Positions 1 through 11,275 of a stretch of DNA of 64,000 nucleotides are shown one piece after another. The notes below the pieces were generated by a model. That model saw only the letters and a program-made list of their open reading frames with translations, ran no database searches and was not told where the DNA came from. Position 1 is the first letter of the stretch, and every line of letters begins with the position of its first letter. The stretch comes from Norana najaformis (taxonomy: Eukaryota > Annelida > Clitellata > Crassiclitellata > Hormogastridae), in assembly GCA_964023275.1 (NCBI GenBank), contig OZ029925.1:8714719-8778718 (forward strand). The letters run 5' to 3'. Position numbers and translations under genes: made by a program.

Positions 1-304
1 GCCATCCTCATTCCTTCGGCCTGGCTGCGTCAGCCCCACTAAAAGGTTGTCCGTTTATCGCCATTAGATGCGAACCACTGAAAAGCTATTGTGTTCTACG
101 ATGCTACACTGAGTCACTACAAGTATCTCCAACTACATCACATCTAATGGTTACTAATAAAAAGAATATGCGTATGCTTGCCTCTCGCGCACAGAGCAAA
201 CTGTTACTCATTGTGAAATTCACTGTTGCTCCCCACTGGCTATAGGCCAAGAAAACAATTGCCAAAAACTGTCCTGCATTTGAGAACTTTACCCAGACAT
301 ACTG

Positions 305-470
305 CCTTTTCCAGATACTGCCTGCCTGACTCTTGGATCTTGACCTGGAAACGAACTTTTTTTGGCTATCGATTTTGTTTTGACTGAGCGCCTGTGAATA
401 AGCTGGTTCCCACAACTTAGCTTTCACTGGACACTGTAGAAATCTTGAGATTACGATTAAGATTAAATAA
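305..470 (+). repeat. R1 retroelement 3' end, sense copy
   Basis: It contains the R1 hallmark segments: GATCTTGACCTGGAA, the block ATCGATTTTGTTTTGACTGA, GCGCCTGTGAATAAGCTGGT and a terminal GAAATCTTGAGATTACGATTA. R1 copies occur about 15 times in the window in both orientations. Copies that reach further 5' encode a peptide like the C-terminus of non-LTR reverse transcriptases (FHSNLKIYLFHRSYP), so R1 is inferred to be the 3' end of a non-LTR family, always 5'-truncated here. Confidence 0.7.
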
Positions 471-1090
471 CCTTTTTTGGGCCCACGTTATTAGCCAGAT
501 TTAATCAGTTTTCTCATTACATACATACAGCTGGACCACACACATATGTCTAAGACTGTTATTATATAGATGTATCTGGACATTTATACAGACCCTATCA
601 AGGATCTCTCAAAGTTTTACATGACTCTGAGTAGTTTTGGTATTCAGTTTGTTGTCACAACCATCAAGCTAAAAAGAGCCAAATGCACTATCTAACGTGC
701 TCGGAATTCTATGCCTTCATAACAGCTCAGACATTTTGCGTACCTGATACGCCTATACATTTCTTGGAGAAAAATCAAAGAAAATCACATAATATGAACA
801 ACAAAAGAGTAATCCGTAAGTTTTGATATAATGAAGAATTGGTGAAAAGTGTTTTCACATGTATTTCAAAACAACCATAAGCTTTGCTCAAGAGGAAATT
901 TATCTCCAAGTTTCAACAGAAATCTCCCAAGTTTCAATTACATCTGTTTAATTCCAGAAAATCCATCAAACGAAAGAATGAGTTGCAGACTGCAGAGGAA
1001 ATTGACAATCGCGGTTAAGTCTTAGCAAAAAGACTGAAATACTATAAGATAGCAGAACATTTCCACGTGAGTTGTGAAGTTCTCACGAAA
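471..1090. other. Downstream flank of the ankyrin gene
   Basis: AT-rich sequence that probably includes the 3' UTR of the minus-strand ankyrin gene. Around 565-620 there is a short piece resembling the dispersed TATCTGGACATTTATACA motif also seen near 2685, 41290 and 43095. I see nothing else. Confidence 0.4.
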
Positions 1091-1233
1091 TTACTGCTGT
1101 GCCATCTGCTCAAGCACCTCCAGAATTTCTTCTTGACCAAACTCCCTTGCCACGTCAATGGCTGACAAAGTGCCCATCTTCAATGACTGATCAGCCCCAG
1201 CCGAAAGTAATAACCGAACAATCCCCAGGTGAC
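1091..1233 (-). CDS. Ankyrin gene exon 4 (last ankyrin repeat and stop)
   Basis: After a TTTTGGTTCAG acceptor the exon reads HLGIVRLLLSAGADQSL, then a degenerate last repeat (IDVAREFGQEEILEVL), ending MAQQ-TAA. The fourth repeat is built across the junction G/GT, which confirms the splice. Confidence 0.85.
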
Positions 1234-4200
1234 CTGAACCAAAATATAAGTATCAAAACTATGGTGAGTGCACACCAATTTTTATTGGCATTGCAAATGC
1301 ATGACAATAATCAGCAGATGAAAGCTATTGTTTTAGTATGAAGTTTTCTGTCTAGCCAGGCAATACACAAGGGAGCCTAGTTTTCTACAAATGATTTTTA
1401 TCCAAGAAGAACACATCCTAATCCCTTAACCGCTTAATGCCCAACGTCTGTGATGTGAATAAAAAATTCATGAGAGTTTTCCATTGTTGCCTTTCTTGTG
1501 CATTTTATAGTAGATAATTGCTCAATAAAACGTGTCTAAAGTCATTTTAACCCATTAGTAGAGTTACCACGACAATGGTGAGGTGAAACAAAATGTGGGT
1601 GTCAATGCAAAACAACTTTTCTTGGTGTTTAGCTGTAATGACAGTAAATGTATACATCATTTTCCTAAAGAATTAAGCTATAATCAAATACATGCTGTAT
1701 ATAATAATGTAGTTTTTGTTTTGGCTATTTGTCTCATCGATACTGATCATGTTTGAGTACATGAACATCATAAACCAGCACATCATACCTCAAATGTATT
1801 TTGTATTCATACCGTTTAAGAAGCACTATACACGTATAATATAAGATAAATTTTTATATATTATACGTGTATAGTGCTTCTTAAACGATATGAATACAAA
1901 ATACATTTGAGGTATGATGTGCTGGTTTATGATGTTCATGTACTCAAACAGCTGCCTGGTGAGTGATGCATTACTTTAAAAATCTTTGATTTTTAGCTTA
2001 CCAAGTACCAGTCTTCCCATGTACTCAAACGCAATCATTTTAGCCAAAATGAATGCCTTTCCACAAATGCCAACATACTGCTCAGACTATAAAATGAAGA
2101 TAAAGCATCTAACTTAGCAAGATAGCGATGTGGCGACTAACCGTGCAGGATGGCGAGATGAAGGGGAGTGGCATTGTCGCACTGTGGATTAGAGACATTG
2201 ACCTCAATGCTACCAGATGCCAACAGTTCTTCCACTAGTTCTTTGCTGCCACTGTTGGCAGCTGCATGCAGCGGTGTGTTGCCATTGCTGGCTGGGTGAT
2301 TACCATCCACCTGTTTGCTGGTCTGCAAAGAACAAAAAACAAAGTCATAGTCAAGTAGTTGATCACACATGTGTCGAGAAAGATGACGGTGACTATAGTC
2401 TAATTAACAATAATGAATTCTAAATGTTTCAAGGAAGAAAGTTGTGTAAAGTTTTAGCAGTAGGTACACACGTGATTAAGTATGAATGTATGTTTCAGTG
2501 GTGGGGCCCTCTATCTGAAACGGCCTCCCCTCAATGGCCTGCATGTCCTTCTGACTATGGACACTACAGCTATCACCAACACTTAAAAACTTTTCTGTTT
2601 TGTCAGGGCTGAGTTGGGAATGCCTCTGGGCATAAATCTTTAAGGGGCGCTATATAAATGCTTTCAACAAATGACTGTATGTATCTGGATATTTTATACA
2701 ACTCCTCTCACAGATGCTGAAACATGGCTATCTGACTGATCTAACTAAAAGCGACTTAAGATTAGCTGGAAGTGTTCCTTGATTTCAAATTTTCAGTGCT
2801 GTGCTTCAGCCGAAAGATCTCTCAATCCCAGGACCAGGCTTCTGTTAACAGCAGTACATTCCTCATCCCAGTGCAACATGGACCACAAACTCTGATGTCA
2901 GCTTCCAACTCTGGATGGGATTCAACTGGTCAGGCTTCATTCATGAGCAGTTATCTGATGTTTCCAATTATAATATCTGAGCTTTGTAAGTATTATTTGC
3001 TTAAAGATGAACTTGTCATTCATAAACAACACTTAGACTAATGTAAGCAGTGCTTTTGTGAGCTACTGTACGGCACTATATTAAGAGTCTGGCCATATAC
3101 ACATACATACATAATCATAATTCCGAAATTTCAACAGCGCCCAACCAAAAGCCACGTCGCGGGGACCAGCTTATTCACAGGCACTCAGTCAAAACAAAAT
3201 TGATAGGCAAAAGGGTTCGGTTCCACGTCAAGGTCCAAACGTCAGATGGAGAGACAGCGTGGCAGCTACGGGTGATGGTGTTTGGGGTTGGAGAGGAGAG
3301 AGATAAGAGAAAGAAGGGGTGTCAGGATATGATCTGTGAAAGAGGTATATTTTCAGGTTTGAGTGAAAGGCCGGTGCAGAAATTGCAAGTGGTGGAGCAT
3401 TGAAGAGTTTGTATGATGGGTCAGAAAACTGTTGCATTTCTGGGGGAGTTTATTCCAGAGTGGTGGGGTACTACATACACACACACACATACACACTACA
3501 TGCATACACATAAACATACATACACACATAAACAAACAGAAACAAGAGATTGCTATAATTCATTTAAACAACTAAGACAACTGATCAGTGAGGTTTGCAA
3601 AATGTGCTGTATAAATGTTCTGGTATATGCACAAAACAAAAATTAGACAACTGATCTGCATTCAGCAATAACAAATCTGACAGAAGACGAAGAAAATGCA
3701 GCATTGAGATGCAACTGACCGACTTACCTGAGTAAGCAGAAGATGCAGGACCTTTGGCTGTTTTTCGATAACGGCATAAAAGACAAGAGACTTCTGCTGT
3801 TTATCACAAGAATTGGGCGATACTTTACCAGACCTCAGCAGGTAATGAACAACATCAGCATAACCATACCTGTTCGATCAAAATCATTCAGAAATAACAT
3901 GTAAGCCAAGGCAATCTAATCACATAAAAACCACAAAGTTATGACAACAGATTAGCAATTCACCAAAGCATACTACTATTTCTAGTAAATACAAATAAAT
4001 AATGCATTTATTGGCAAGGTCTAATTTTCCAAAGACGTTTCCACACTGAGCGTAATTTTTTTCAGTCCTGCAGGATAAGGTAAAAAAACTTAATCAATTA
4101 TCAATACTTAACAAAAACAAATAAAAAGTCAGGAAATTACTCTGGTTTACTCTTTTAGTCTTATGTGTATTTTTAATTATAAAGAATATCGTTATTACAC

Positions 4201-6690
4201 CACTGCTATTAACAGTCATATTAAGTAGTGCATTAAACACACAATAATTAAAATTAAGTTGTTAACACAAGTCTGACATCTGTATCACAGACCAAGTTAT
4301 ATCAGCATTTACATTACAGTAACGAATAAAGTAAGGAGGTTTCAGTGTATTTACATTCTTACAAAGGTTTATAAGGTGATATCAGCCATTTTCCTCTGCA
4401 TCTAGAGTTTGAATCTGGGTGCATCATTACATAAAATTTGTTTGTACATAGCTAATGTGACTTATGCATGCTACTATTTTAACTGGACTAGAACTGAAAT
4501 CAGTAATAACTTTAACAGTCATAAAATTGGTGGGTATATAATCAACGAGGCAGTAGTTCGACCAGCCGACACCATCCGCAACCTTGGAGTACACTTTGAC
4601 AGCTGTTTGACCAGGTCGGCCCATGTGAGTCAACTTGTTCGGGGCTGTTTCTATCAACTGCGTCGAATAAAGTCCATCCGCAGACTGATTCCTACCTCGA
4701 CAGCCATCACCTTGGTCAACAGCTTCATAGTCTCCAGGGTTGACTACTGCAACAGCCTACTATCGGGGCTGCCTGCTTGCCAGCTAGATCGGGTGCAGTC
4801 AGTGCTGAACTCTGCAGCACGTGTCATCTACGGCCGGACACCATCCGATCATATTAGTGACCTGCTGCGCGACAATCTGCACTGGCTGCGCGTTCCTCAA
4901 TGGATAACGTACAAACTATGTCTGATCACTTTCAAGGCACTGAATGGCCTCATGCCAGACTACATCTCCGAATTTTGTATTCGAGTCGGAGAGAATGAGA
5001 ACAGATGTCGGCTGAGGTCCTCGTCGAGGAACCATCTGCAGGTCCCAAGGTCTACCACGCGGTTTGGCGAAAGCTCTTTCTCGATTGCCGGACCCACTGC
5101 GTGGAATAGCCTTCCCGACCACGTGAAGAATGCTCCCTCCTTGGATAACTTTAAGAAAGGGCTTAAAACGTTTCTATTTAAATTATCGTATGACTGTAGT
5201 TAATTTTCTATTGTCGCCTGAACTTATGTACAGCGCCCTTTTCTTCGGCCTCGGCCGTGTTACGGCGCTATATAAATTGTCTTATTATTATTATTATTAT
5301 TATTATTAAACCAGCCACTACATTAAGTATCTTGATACATGTAAAAATGAATAATGACTTTAAAAGTCACAAAACTGGTTAAATCAGCCACTACACCAAG
5401 TGTCTTGATATATGCATACATAGAAAAAAAGTGGCAGCATCCATTCTTAGCAAGTAAAACAATTAAACATGCAAAAAATTAATTGCAATTAACAGCACTA
5501 ATTAAGTAATTAATAATTACCATAACTGAACCGACAGCTACCAACCTGATGGCAGCATACGTTCTCTGAAGATAAAAGCTCTTTTCTGGGTCAAAATCTA
5601 GAAGTGGTGTTGAAGGTCGATGTGCATCAGTGTTTCCGTCCAGCTTCTTGTAGAAATTGACCACGGCAGTCCAGACACTGACCACGGCAAATGACCGTGT
5701 GGCGAGTATCCACTGAACGTGCTGCTGGATTCGGGTGGAGCATCGAACGTCCGCGAGCAGATCCCGGTACTGCAGTTGTTTTGATGACGAAAGAATGTCT
5801 AGGTAATTGAGAAATAGATGAGCACCCTGAGAGCTCATCAGTTTTGCTGGGTATTCACGATAGACGGCGTTCAGGAACATTGATAGGTGGCGCTGCTGAA
5901 TTTCGCCGCTGTTCAGGCCAGCCGCAAAAGCAAATGACAACTGGTCTAGAAGGATTGTATATTCGAGACGCAGTATCTCAAATTTCTCCTTGTCTGGGAA
6001 CTGGGACAGCCAGAAATGGGCAAAGTGGACAAAGTTGTCTTCAGCATGACACCAGGTCGTCAGTTCAGCCACGTTCCTGTTGGACTGTTCAAGCCATTCT
6101 GACACAACTCCACCGTCAACAAACATAAGCAGTTTCTCAAAATGCCCCTCAGCAAAATCGGTACTTGGGGTGCCACAACGGTCACCACGAGCCCTCGTGT
6201 CCAATCGGTGATGCGATACAGATAGAAGCTCGTTTTTCAGCAGAGAAGATTCAGCTTTCTGAGCAGAATACAACCGAGATGGTGATGTCTTTGAAATTGG
6301 CTGCTCTGAAATGGACAGCTGAGGAGGTCGTGACCTAGTCTTCTTTTTCTTCTGATTTCCTCGTGCAGGGTTTTTGACAAAATCTTTACCAAGAGGCACG
6401 GAGATTTTATCAACACACATCTTGCACTGGGGCAAATCAAGGGCAGATTCATCGTCGGAGTTTTGGGAGTCTGATGCAGGTTGTCCATTTGCGCTGAATC
6501 CAGAGTCAGGTGTTGACATTAGATGACATTGATCGGAAACACTTTTCTGAACTGGCAAACAAGTCCGTGCATTTCTTTCTGATCCTGGACTTTTTGTATC
6601 GCCATCACTGAAAACAGCTTCATCATCACTTTCCCTTATTGTTAAACGTGAAACGCAGATGAGGTCACGAAGATCCTTAACGCGACTCAT
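1091..6690 (-). CDS. Ankyrin-repeat protein with uncharacterised N-terminal region, complete, 4 exons
   Basis: Joined exons on the minus strand are 6690-5546, 3869-3728, 2322-2142 and 1233-1091. They give 1611 nt, 536 residues plus TAA, and the phases agree at all three junctions. Residues 1-180 are polar, serine-rich and low in complexity, with a lysine-rich patch (KKKKTRSR). Residues about 185-345 look like a folded helical domain (segments LLMFVDGGVVSEWLEQ, FAHFWLSQFPDKEKFE, VRCSTRIQQHVQWILATRSF). The C-terminal 160 residues carry about five ankyrin repeats, the clearest being NGNTPLHAAANSGSKELVEE and DNATPLHLAILHGHLGIVRL. The start ATG follows an in-frame TGA 11 codons upstream. I do not recognise the N-terminal domain and assign no function. 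Ankyrin repeats usually bind proteins. The gene is divergent from the MRTF gene. Confidence 0.85.
1750..1950. repeat. Long near-perfect inverted repeat (94-bp arms, 13-bp spacer)
   Basis: Positions 1750-1843 are the reverse complement of 1857-1950 with one mismatch (ACCG versus ATCG). The 13-bp spacer is A/T-rich. The outer ends are TGTTTGAGTACATGAACATC and its complement. It lies in the last intron of the ankyrin gene. It has no coding capacity and no obvious target-site duplication. It could be a foldback element or a recent inverted duplication, and its transcript would form a long hairpin. Confidence 0.95.
2142..2322 (-). CDS. Ankyrin gene exon 3 (ankyrin repeats 3-4)
   Basis: This 181-nt exon runs from a TTTGCAG acceptor to a GTTAGT donor. 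It carries two canonical TPLH motifs (NTPLHAAANSG and ATPLHLAILHG). Confidence 0.9.
2323..3111. other. Ankyrin intron 2, left part
   Basis: From about 2500 to 2720 it contains retroelement-tail-like sequence (ACTTAAAAACTTTTCTGTTT, then GGGCGCTATATAAATGC), typical of the 3' ends of non-LTR copies in this window. I see nothing coding. Confidence 0.45.
3112..3470 (-). repeat. R1 retroelement 3' end, antisense copy with coding remnant
   Basis: This is one of the longest R1 copies. Read on the minus strand, 3228-3437 encodes AFHSNLKIYLFHRSYPDTPS, the ending expected of a non-LTR reverse transcriptase ORF. The R1 3' UTR follows, finishing in GAAATTTCGGAATTATGATT near 3113. It is 5'-truncated. A CA/ACAT microsatellite at 3473-3535 abuts it. 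Confidence 0.75.
3473..3535 (+). repeat. CA / ACAT microsatellite
   Basis: Runs of ACACAC and ACATACA directly beside the R1 copy. Confidence 0.85.
3728..3869 (-). CDS. Ankyrin gene exon 2 (ankyrin repeats 1-2)
   Basis: This 142-nt exon runs from a CAG acceptor to a GTAAGT donor. It encodes YGYADVVHYLLRSGKVSPN followed by a second repeat ending VLHLLLTQ. It lacks a methionine and is bounded only by splice sites, so start-codon-based ORF finding misses it. Phase 2 in and 0 out match its neighbours. Confidence 0.85.
3870..4480. other. Ankyrin intron 1, AT-rich stretch
   Basis: Between ankyrin exon 2 and the truncated retrotransposon I see only AT-rich, non-coding sequence. Confidence 0.5.
4490..5307 (+). 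mobile_element. 5'-truncated CR1/L2-type non-LTR retrotransposon with (TTA)n tail
   Basis: An open frame ending at 5203 encodes the C-terminal portion of a non-LTR reverse transcriptase. Signature segments in order are TIRNLGVHFD, SRVDYCNSLLSGLP, VQSVLNSAARVIYG, LHWLRVPQWITYKLC, GPTAWNSLPDHVK and FKKGLKTFLFKLSYD. The catalytic YADD region and endonuclease are absent, so the copy is 5'-truncated, as is usual for this class. After the stop comes a short 3' UTR with CGGCGCTATATAAATTG and a TTA microsatellite at 5282-5307. The coding part has no stop or frameshift, so the insertion is fairly young. It sits in ankyrin intron 1, opposite to that gene. Confidence 0.85.
5308..5545. other. Ankyrin intron 1, donor-proximal part
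   Basis: AT-rich sequence with two related short segments (CCACTACATTAAGTATCTTG and CCACTACACCAAGTGTCTTG, about 75 bp apart), suggesting a small duplication. Confidence 0.5.
5546..6690 (-). CDS. Ankyrin gene exon 1 (start codon, N-terminal domain)
   Basis: The ORF opens MSRVKDLRDL and stays open to a GTTGGT donor after codon 381 plus two bases. Reading past the donor soon hits a stop. The split AG/G codon gives R382, which completes the first ankyrin helix (AAIRYGYADVVHYLL) with the next exon. Confidence 0.85.
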
Positions 6691-7187
6691 CGTGTCACAT
6701 CGACAAACTCCAGCACATCATGCAAAACAATGGCCAAGGTTTGCTTTACGAAAGGTCTGATAAATGTGACATAGGCTGTCTATTCTCTATGTGTACAACA
6801 CTATGACATTTAAGACTTATAGATATGGTACAAGAAATGGACTAAAATGTTAGCAAGCTACAGCAGAAGCAGTCGTTAAACAATTTTTTCTAACGAAACT
6901 TAGGAAATTTATAATGTATCAAAATAATGCACCTGAATTATGCATTACTAATGTTCAAAGTCTCATCGCAAGTTTAAACAAAATCGATGTTAATGTTGAG
7001 CTGGATACGCAAATTCAGCAGCAGCTCTAAGACAGCAATTGACAGCGGAATTGGAATGCGACCGATCCAAGCAAGACGAAAAAAGAAAATCAGGATCGAC
7101 GACATAGCAGTTCCTTTTTGGTTCACAGGAATCAAATCTCTAATCATCTTGATGCTATATCAGTCGTACTGAAAGAAGAAAACACAT

Positions 7188-7375
7188 AATCGTAATCTCA
7201 AAATTTTTAAAGTGCCACTTAAAAGCCAAGCGCAGGGCACCAGCTTATTCATGAGCATGGCATCAAGTCAGTGGGGTTGTACAAAGATGCCATATCAAGA
7301 ACCAAGTCTGGTTACTAGAAGACCAGAGAGAGAGAAGGGGAAAGGAGCTGTTATGTTTAAGCTGAGAGAAATGGG
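7188..7375 (-). repeat. R1-like retroelement 3' end (subfamily B), antisense
   Basis: It starts TAATCGTAATCTCAAAATTT, continues with a variant of the R1 end (ACCAGCTTATTCATGAGC) and matches the sense copy at 39480-39650, which shares the GGTTCTTGACATGGCATC segment on the other strand. Confidence 0.6.
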
Positions 7376-7447
7376 AATACTTGTAACCATACACCAAATT
7401 AACATTCCATGACTCCAAATCACTTTGAATCTGCTGTTTAATTTTCA

Positions 7448-7650
7448 TATAGTGAGATAAAAATGGATTATTTAACCCTATAAAGTTTCAATATCTTTGA
7501 TTTACCACAAGTAATTATTGCAGTGAGATGAAAGTTAAATATTTAACCAGTGACAATTTCATTATTTTGGATAAACTGGTAGTAAAAAGTTATATACTTA
7601 ACCTGCTGAGATTTTTTTTCTTTCATTTACCAGTAGTAATTACAGTGAGA
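7448..7650 (+). repeat. Imperfect direct repeats with GTGAGAT / TTTAACC units
   Basis: Three loosely similar segments each contain AGTGAGATrAAA, TTATTTAACC-like and TTACCACAAGTAATTA-like words, spaced about 75-100 bp apart. They are decayed. Confidence 0.45.
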
Positions 7651-9374
7651 TGAGTATTAAGCTTTATTCCACTACATGCTATGAGTGCCTCCTCTACGTC
7701 TCATTTGTGGGATATGGGATACTATACTTTACATGCTATTACTTAGTTGTTAATAGCGAGAAGATATAAACAGTCAAGACATATAAATCCTGAATGCTTG
7801 TTACATAACACTAATTAGGAAATGGGGTTCTCCACCCTATGTGCACACACAAACCCCTTGAATATTTCATATCAGTTCAAATTTGACAAGGGTGGTTACA
7901 TTCAGAAGCTCCCTAAGCAGACAAAACTGGCAGTCATAAGGTCACCAGTGGCATTCTAACACCTTTCACGGTCTGCTTTTTGCCACGTCTGGCATGTTTA
8001 ATTCAGTAATATTATTTCAGTTTGAAGCAGATGGCTCTTGATTTTCCCTAACCACTTATCTACTCTCACAGCTACCTCAAATAATTTTTTATAAATGTGC
8101 CAACACAGTTCATAATAGGCATATCAGACTCCTTCTGGCTAACCTGATGACTTGAACTTGGTTACTATTGACAGAAACTCATTTTAACTCTACTTGCTAT
8201 TTTATTGGAACACCTATTCTGAAACCCAAAGATAACTGCCCCATTTTTGGAAGACAAAAAAGACACACAAAAGTCATAACATAGATAAAGTGACAAATTT
8301 TTGTAGGTTTGTTTTTGTAAATCTAAGACTAATTTCCAAGTGTTGGCAATACACACAGGTTCTGCAGTAAACCAGTTTGTATCTATATCACTTATACCAG
8401 TTTGTCTTTACAATTAAAACTGAGGTAATCTGCTATCATCCACCAATTTTACTTATTTTGGCGGGTCAATAACACAACATGGGTCAAGAATTACAACAGA
8501 AATTGTTGTAATTCTGGCAGAAGTTTTACTCAAGATAGTGGAAAAGTTATAGCAATGCAGCGATTCCCAATTTCCGCGAAATCTCCGATTCCCTTCTTGG
8601 CTTTTGACCGGACTCATCCGGAAATTTGGCCTGCACAATAATTCTGCTTATTAGCTGCCATCGACTGAAGTCGAGCATTATAAAGCGCTATAAAAGTTCT
8701 CAGATTAGATTAGATGGTGTTTTATAATTTACATTAATGTGATCTGACGCCATTTTTAACTATCAGTTCTGAACGCTTTTACATTCTTATTGCGGATTTG
8801 AGTATTAAACTCACCAAAAATAAATAAAAATAAATAATTTCACCAAAACTGCAACAATCATCGCATCTTATGAAACCGGAAACCATAGTTATGGCAACCT
8901 ATGCAACAACATTAAACCCAAGATACGAGTGAAAAGAAGCAAGTAAGTAGGTCCTACTTAACAGTTTTGGCTCTTTTTGAACAACAACTAGGTGGTTCAT
9001 CAAAAGCATAATTACATAACATCATACAAAGAGTTTCAAATTACTTTAAGTATTAATAATACAGGAGAAAGAAAGCAAGAGCAATTAACTGTAGAATGCT
9101 GGAAGACAATCGCTCACTAACTGTCCGGTTGCTAATCAAAAGATATACTTATGGTGATGCCGGTGGAGCGCATAAACTTATTACAGCAATTCGGGCTGTT
9201 TAGATAATTTATTCTGCCGTAGACAGCGAGGGTTTCAGCATTTCTACCTTAACACTTCTTCGCTCTTCCATCACATTATCTTTAAAATTTGGAAATCGCT
9301 CAACAGCTATAAACTTCCGCCAGAATTACGACAATTATCCGACCTATCCTAAAAACTCACGAACACTTCACACC

Positions 9375-9500
9375 CTGTAATCGCTGCGCAGGTCTTCCAC
9401 TTAAAACTGAAAAACCTGCTCCTCCACAAATATTATCCAGATTCCTCCTCTTCCTCTTATCTCACTCCGCTCCAATTCTAAACTTTGAAGTTACTCTATT
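9375..9500 (+). repeat. R1 coding remnant, sense
   Basis: The frame reads LKLKNLLLHKYYPDSSSSS, homologous to the reverse transcriptase C-terminus seen in the R1 copies at 3228-3437 and 30991-31137. The 3' UTR is missing. Confidence 0.6.
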
Positions 9501-9580
9501 TGTTTTTAACATTAATTTCATTCGGTCTTTCCCTTATTTCGCCTTTTGCATAAGTCATGTATAATAGTGAGTTGCTAAGG

Positions 9581-9590
9581 TGACCTTGAC
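9581..9590 (+). promoter_or_regulatory. Possible nuclear-receptor half-site (TGACCTTGA)
   Basis: The reverse complement is TCAAGGTCA, an extended half-site of the SF1/ERR type. A single 9-mer match is weak. It is listed because it lies 150 bp from the CRE-like palindrome in the MRTF upstream region. Confidence 0.2.
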
Positions 9591-9731
9591 CTGGCCGATG
9601 ACCCGAGTTACCCAGTCTCCTCAGCGATTCTTCGTAATGAAGTTAATTACGAATGTTTACATTATGTATTATTACTCTAGAAATTCTACTTCGGCTGGGC
9701 TATTCATTGTGCGGTATGATGAGTAAGGCCC

Positions 9732-9745
9732 TGACGTTGACGTCA
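9732..9745. promoter_or_regulatory. CRE-like site: half-site plus full TGACGTCA palindrome
   Basis: The bases read TGACGTTGACGTCA, a CREB/ATF half-site fused to the full 8-bp palindrome. It lies about 2 kb upstream of the MRTF start codon and 3 kb upstream of the ankyrin start codon. Function is inferred from the motif alone. Confidence 0.3.
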
Positions 9746-9835
9746 TCCTCTTGGTAAGATGCCAAACGCACGAGGTGTAATACGGATCAACATCATATGA
9801 CACATGATAAAAAATTTAAGAAAAACAAGAACAAA

Positions 9836-9990
9836 AATGTAGCAATGCCATCATTTACGCCAATCACTTGACATTTAATCTTTTTCAATGACTTAAATTT
9901 TTTGGTAATCAGGTTTCTGTGTAATTGTCCGTTATTTGTTGCTGTTTAGGTGAGCAGAGCTTACATATGCAGATCCCACATCAATGATGT
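9836..9990 (+). repeat. Direct repeat copy 1 upstream of MRTF
   Basis: It shares with 11105-11275, in the same order, ATGCCATCATT, TCAATGrACTTAAATTTTT, AATCAGGTTTCTGT, GAGCAGAGCTTACAT and ATCAAT. The identity is partial but collinear, so this is either a segmental duplication or two copies of one mobile repeat. Confidence 0.65.
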
Positions 9991-10999
9991 AATAAAGTAA
10001 GCAAGTGCTGTCATGTGACTGACAATGCACTGTGCAAGCGATTCTGCAAAGTAAATGCAGCATCGTGGCTTTAACATGTAGTGCTGTTTGAGCATTTCAA
10101 CTAAATCCTGGTTAAAAGGAAATATCTAAGTGTTTTGCAGAGCATATCAAGTAATAAATTTGTATGCACAATTCATTGCCAGAGGGTGACAGTAAAATTA
10201 CGTCATTTAGTAGCTGTGCTAATATGTCGTCTGTGGTTTAGTAATGGAGGGACAGAGCCGGAAGAAGACTGGAGATTAAAATTGACTGCAATTTTTATAG
10301 GTTAATTTTTCCTACAAATTAAGACTTCTGAATTATATGAAAGCAATTTAGCGTGCTATTTTGAACTTATTAAGTTGCCTCGGGTGCTCTTTATTCGATA
10401 TGCGGTTCAGGCATGTCCAGGAACGTTCGTAGCGCATCCCTGTTTTTAATTGGTGGGATTATTTCTGGTTCCGAGTAGGAGTACTTTGGCGCACTTGTAA
10501 CCACTGCCACTAGAAATCATGTTATACGCATCCCATCTCCATTTTCTTAAACGCCATATTACAGACGTTACCAAGAACTTTTCGAAGTGTGTTGTATGCT
10601 GTTTCAGACGTGAACCCCACCCCGCCCCAAACGGTTTCGCTTAACCAAATGATATAAAATTGGGGTTTAGTGTTTGAATATGAAATATAACACTGAAAGA
10701 AAACTCAACCAACGATGAAGTGAGCGATACAGATGCAGTGAGTTGCAGAAGGGCCATTGAAACTATTACACTGGCAAATTATGGTTGCTTTAGGCCAGTT
10801 AAAATAGTAAAACTATCAATTGGCAGTGATATTGATCTTTTTGGTGCCAGAAGCTCAGCACGTGGATGTTAAATTATGGTGGCTATTTGATCTGAGGTCT
10901 GTTCCTGTTTGTGCAGGATATCCTGGTTAGTTTTTTAGCACAGTATTTTGGAGACTTTCACATTGTATATGCAGATGTTGTGAGAGCTTTTAGTCTCAG

Positions 11000-11091
11000 T
11001 ATTATAGGATATCGTTTTTGTTGTGGATTAAATCATTTTTAAAAGTATTATAGGACTTCATATCTTTTATGGATTAAAGCATTTTTAAAGT
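11000..11091 (+). repeat. About 46-bp tandem duplication
   Basis: AGTATTATAGGATATCG...GGATTAAATCATTTTTAAA is followed at once by AGTATTATAGGACTTCA...GGATTAAAGCATTTTTAAA. Confidence 0.7.
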
Positions 11092-11104
11092 GGCCAGTGT
11101 GGAA

Positions 11105-11275
11105 ATGGTAACATAATGGTATGTTAAATATGCCATCATTCATAGCAATGACCTGACCATTAACTTAACTCAATGGACTTAAATTTTTAGCAGTCAGGTT
11201 TCCTGTTACTTGTTTGCTCTTTGATTGAGCACAGCTTACATGCAAGGCTGATATCAATCTCAGCCCTAGTGATCA
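11105..11275 (+). repeat. Direct repeat copy 2 upstream of MRTF
   Basis: Partner of 9836-9990 at a distance of about 1.28 kb. Shared words include ATGCCATCATTCATAGCAAT, GACTTAAATTTTTAGCAGTC and GAGCACAGCTTACATGC. Confidence 0.65.
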
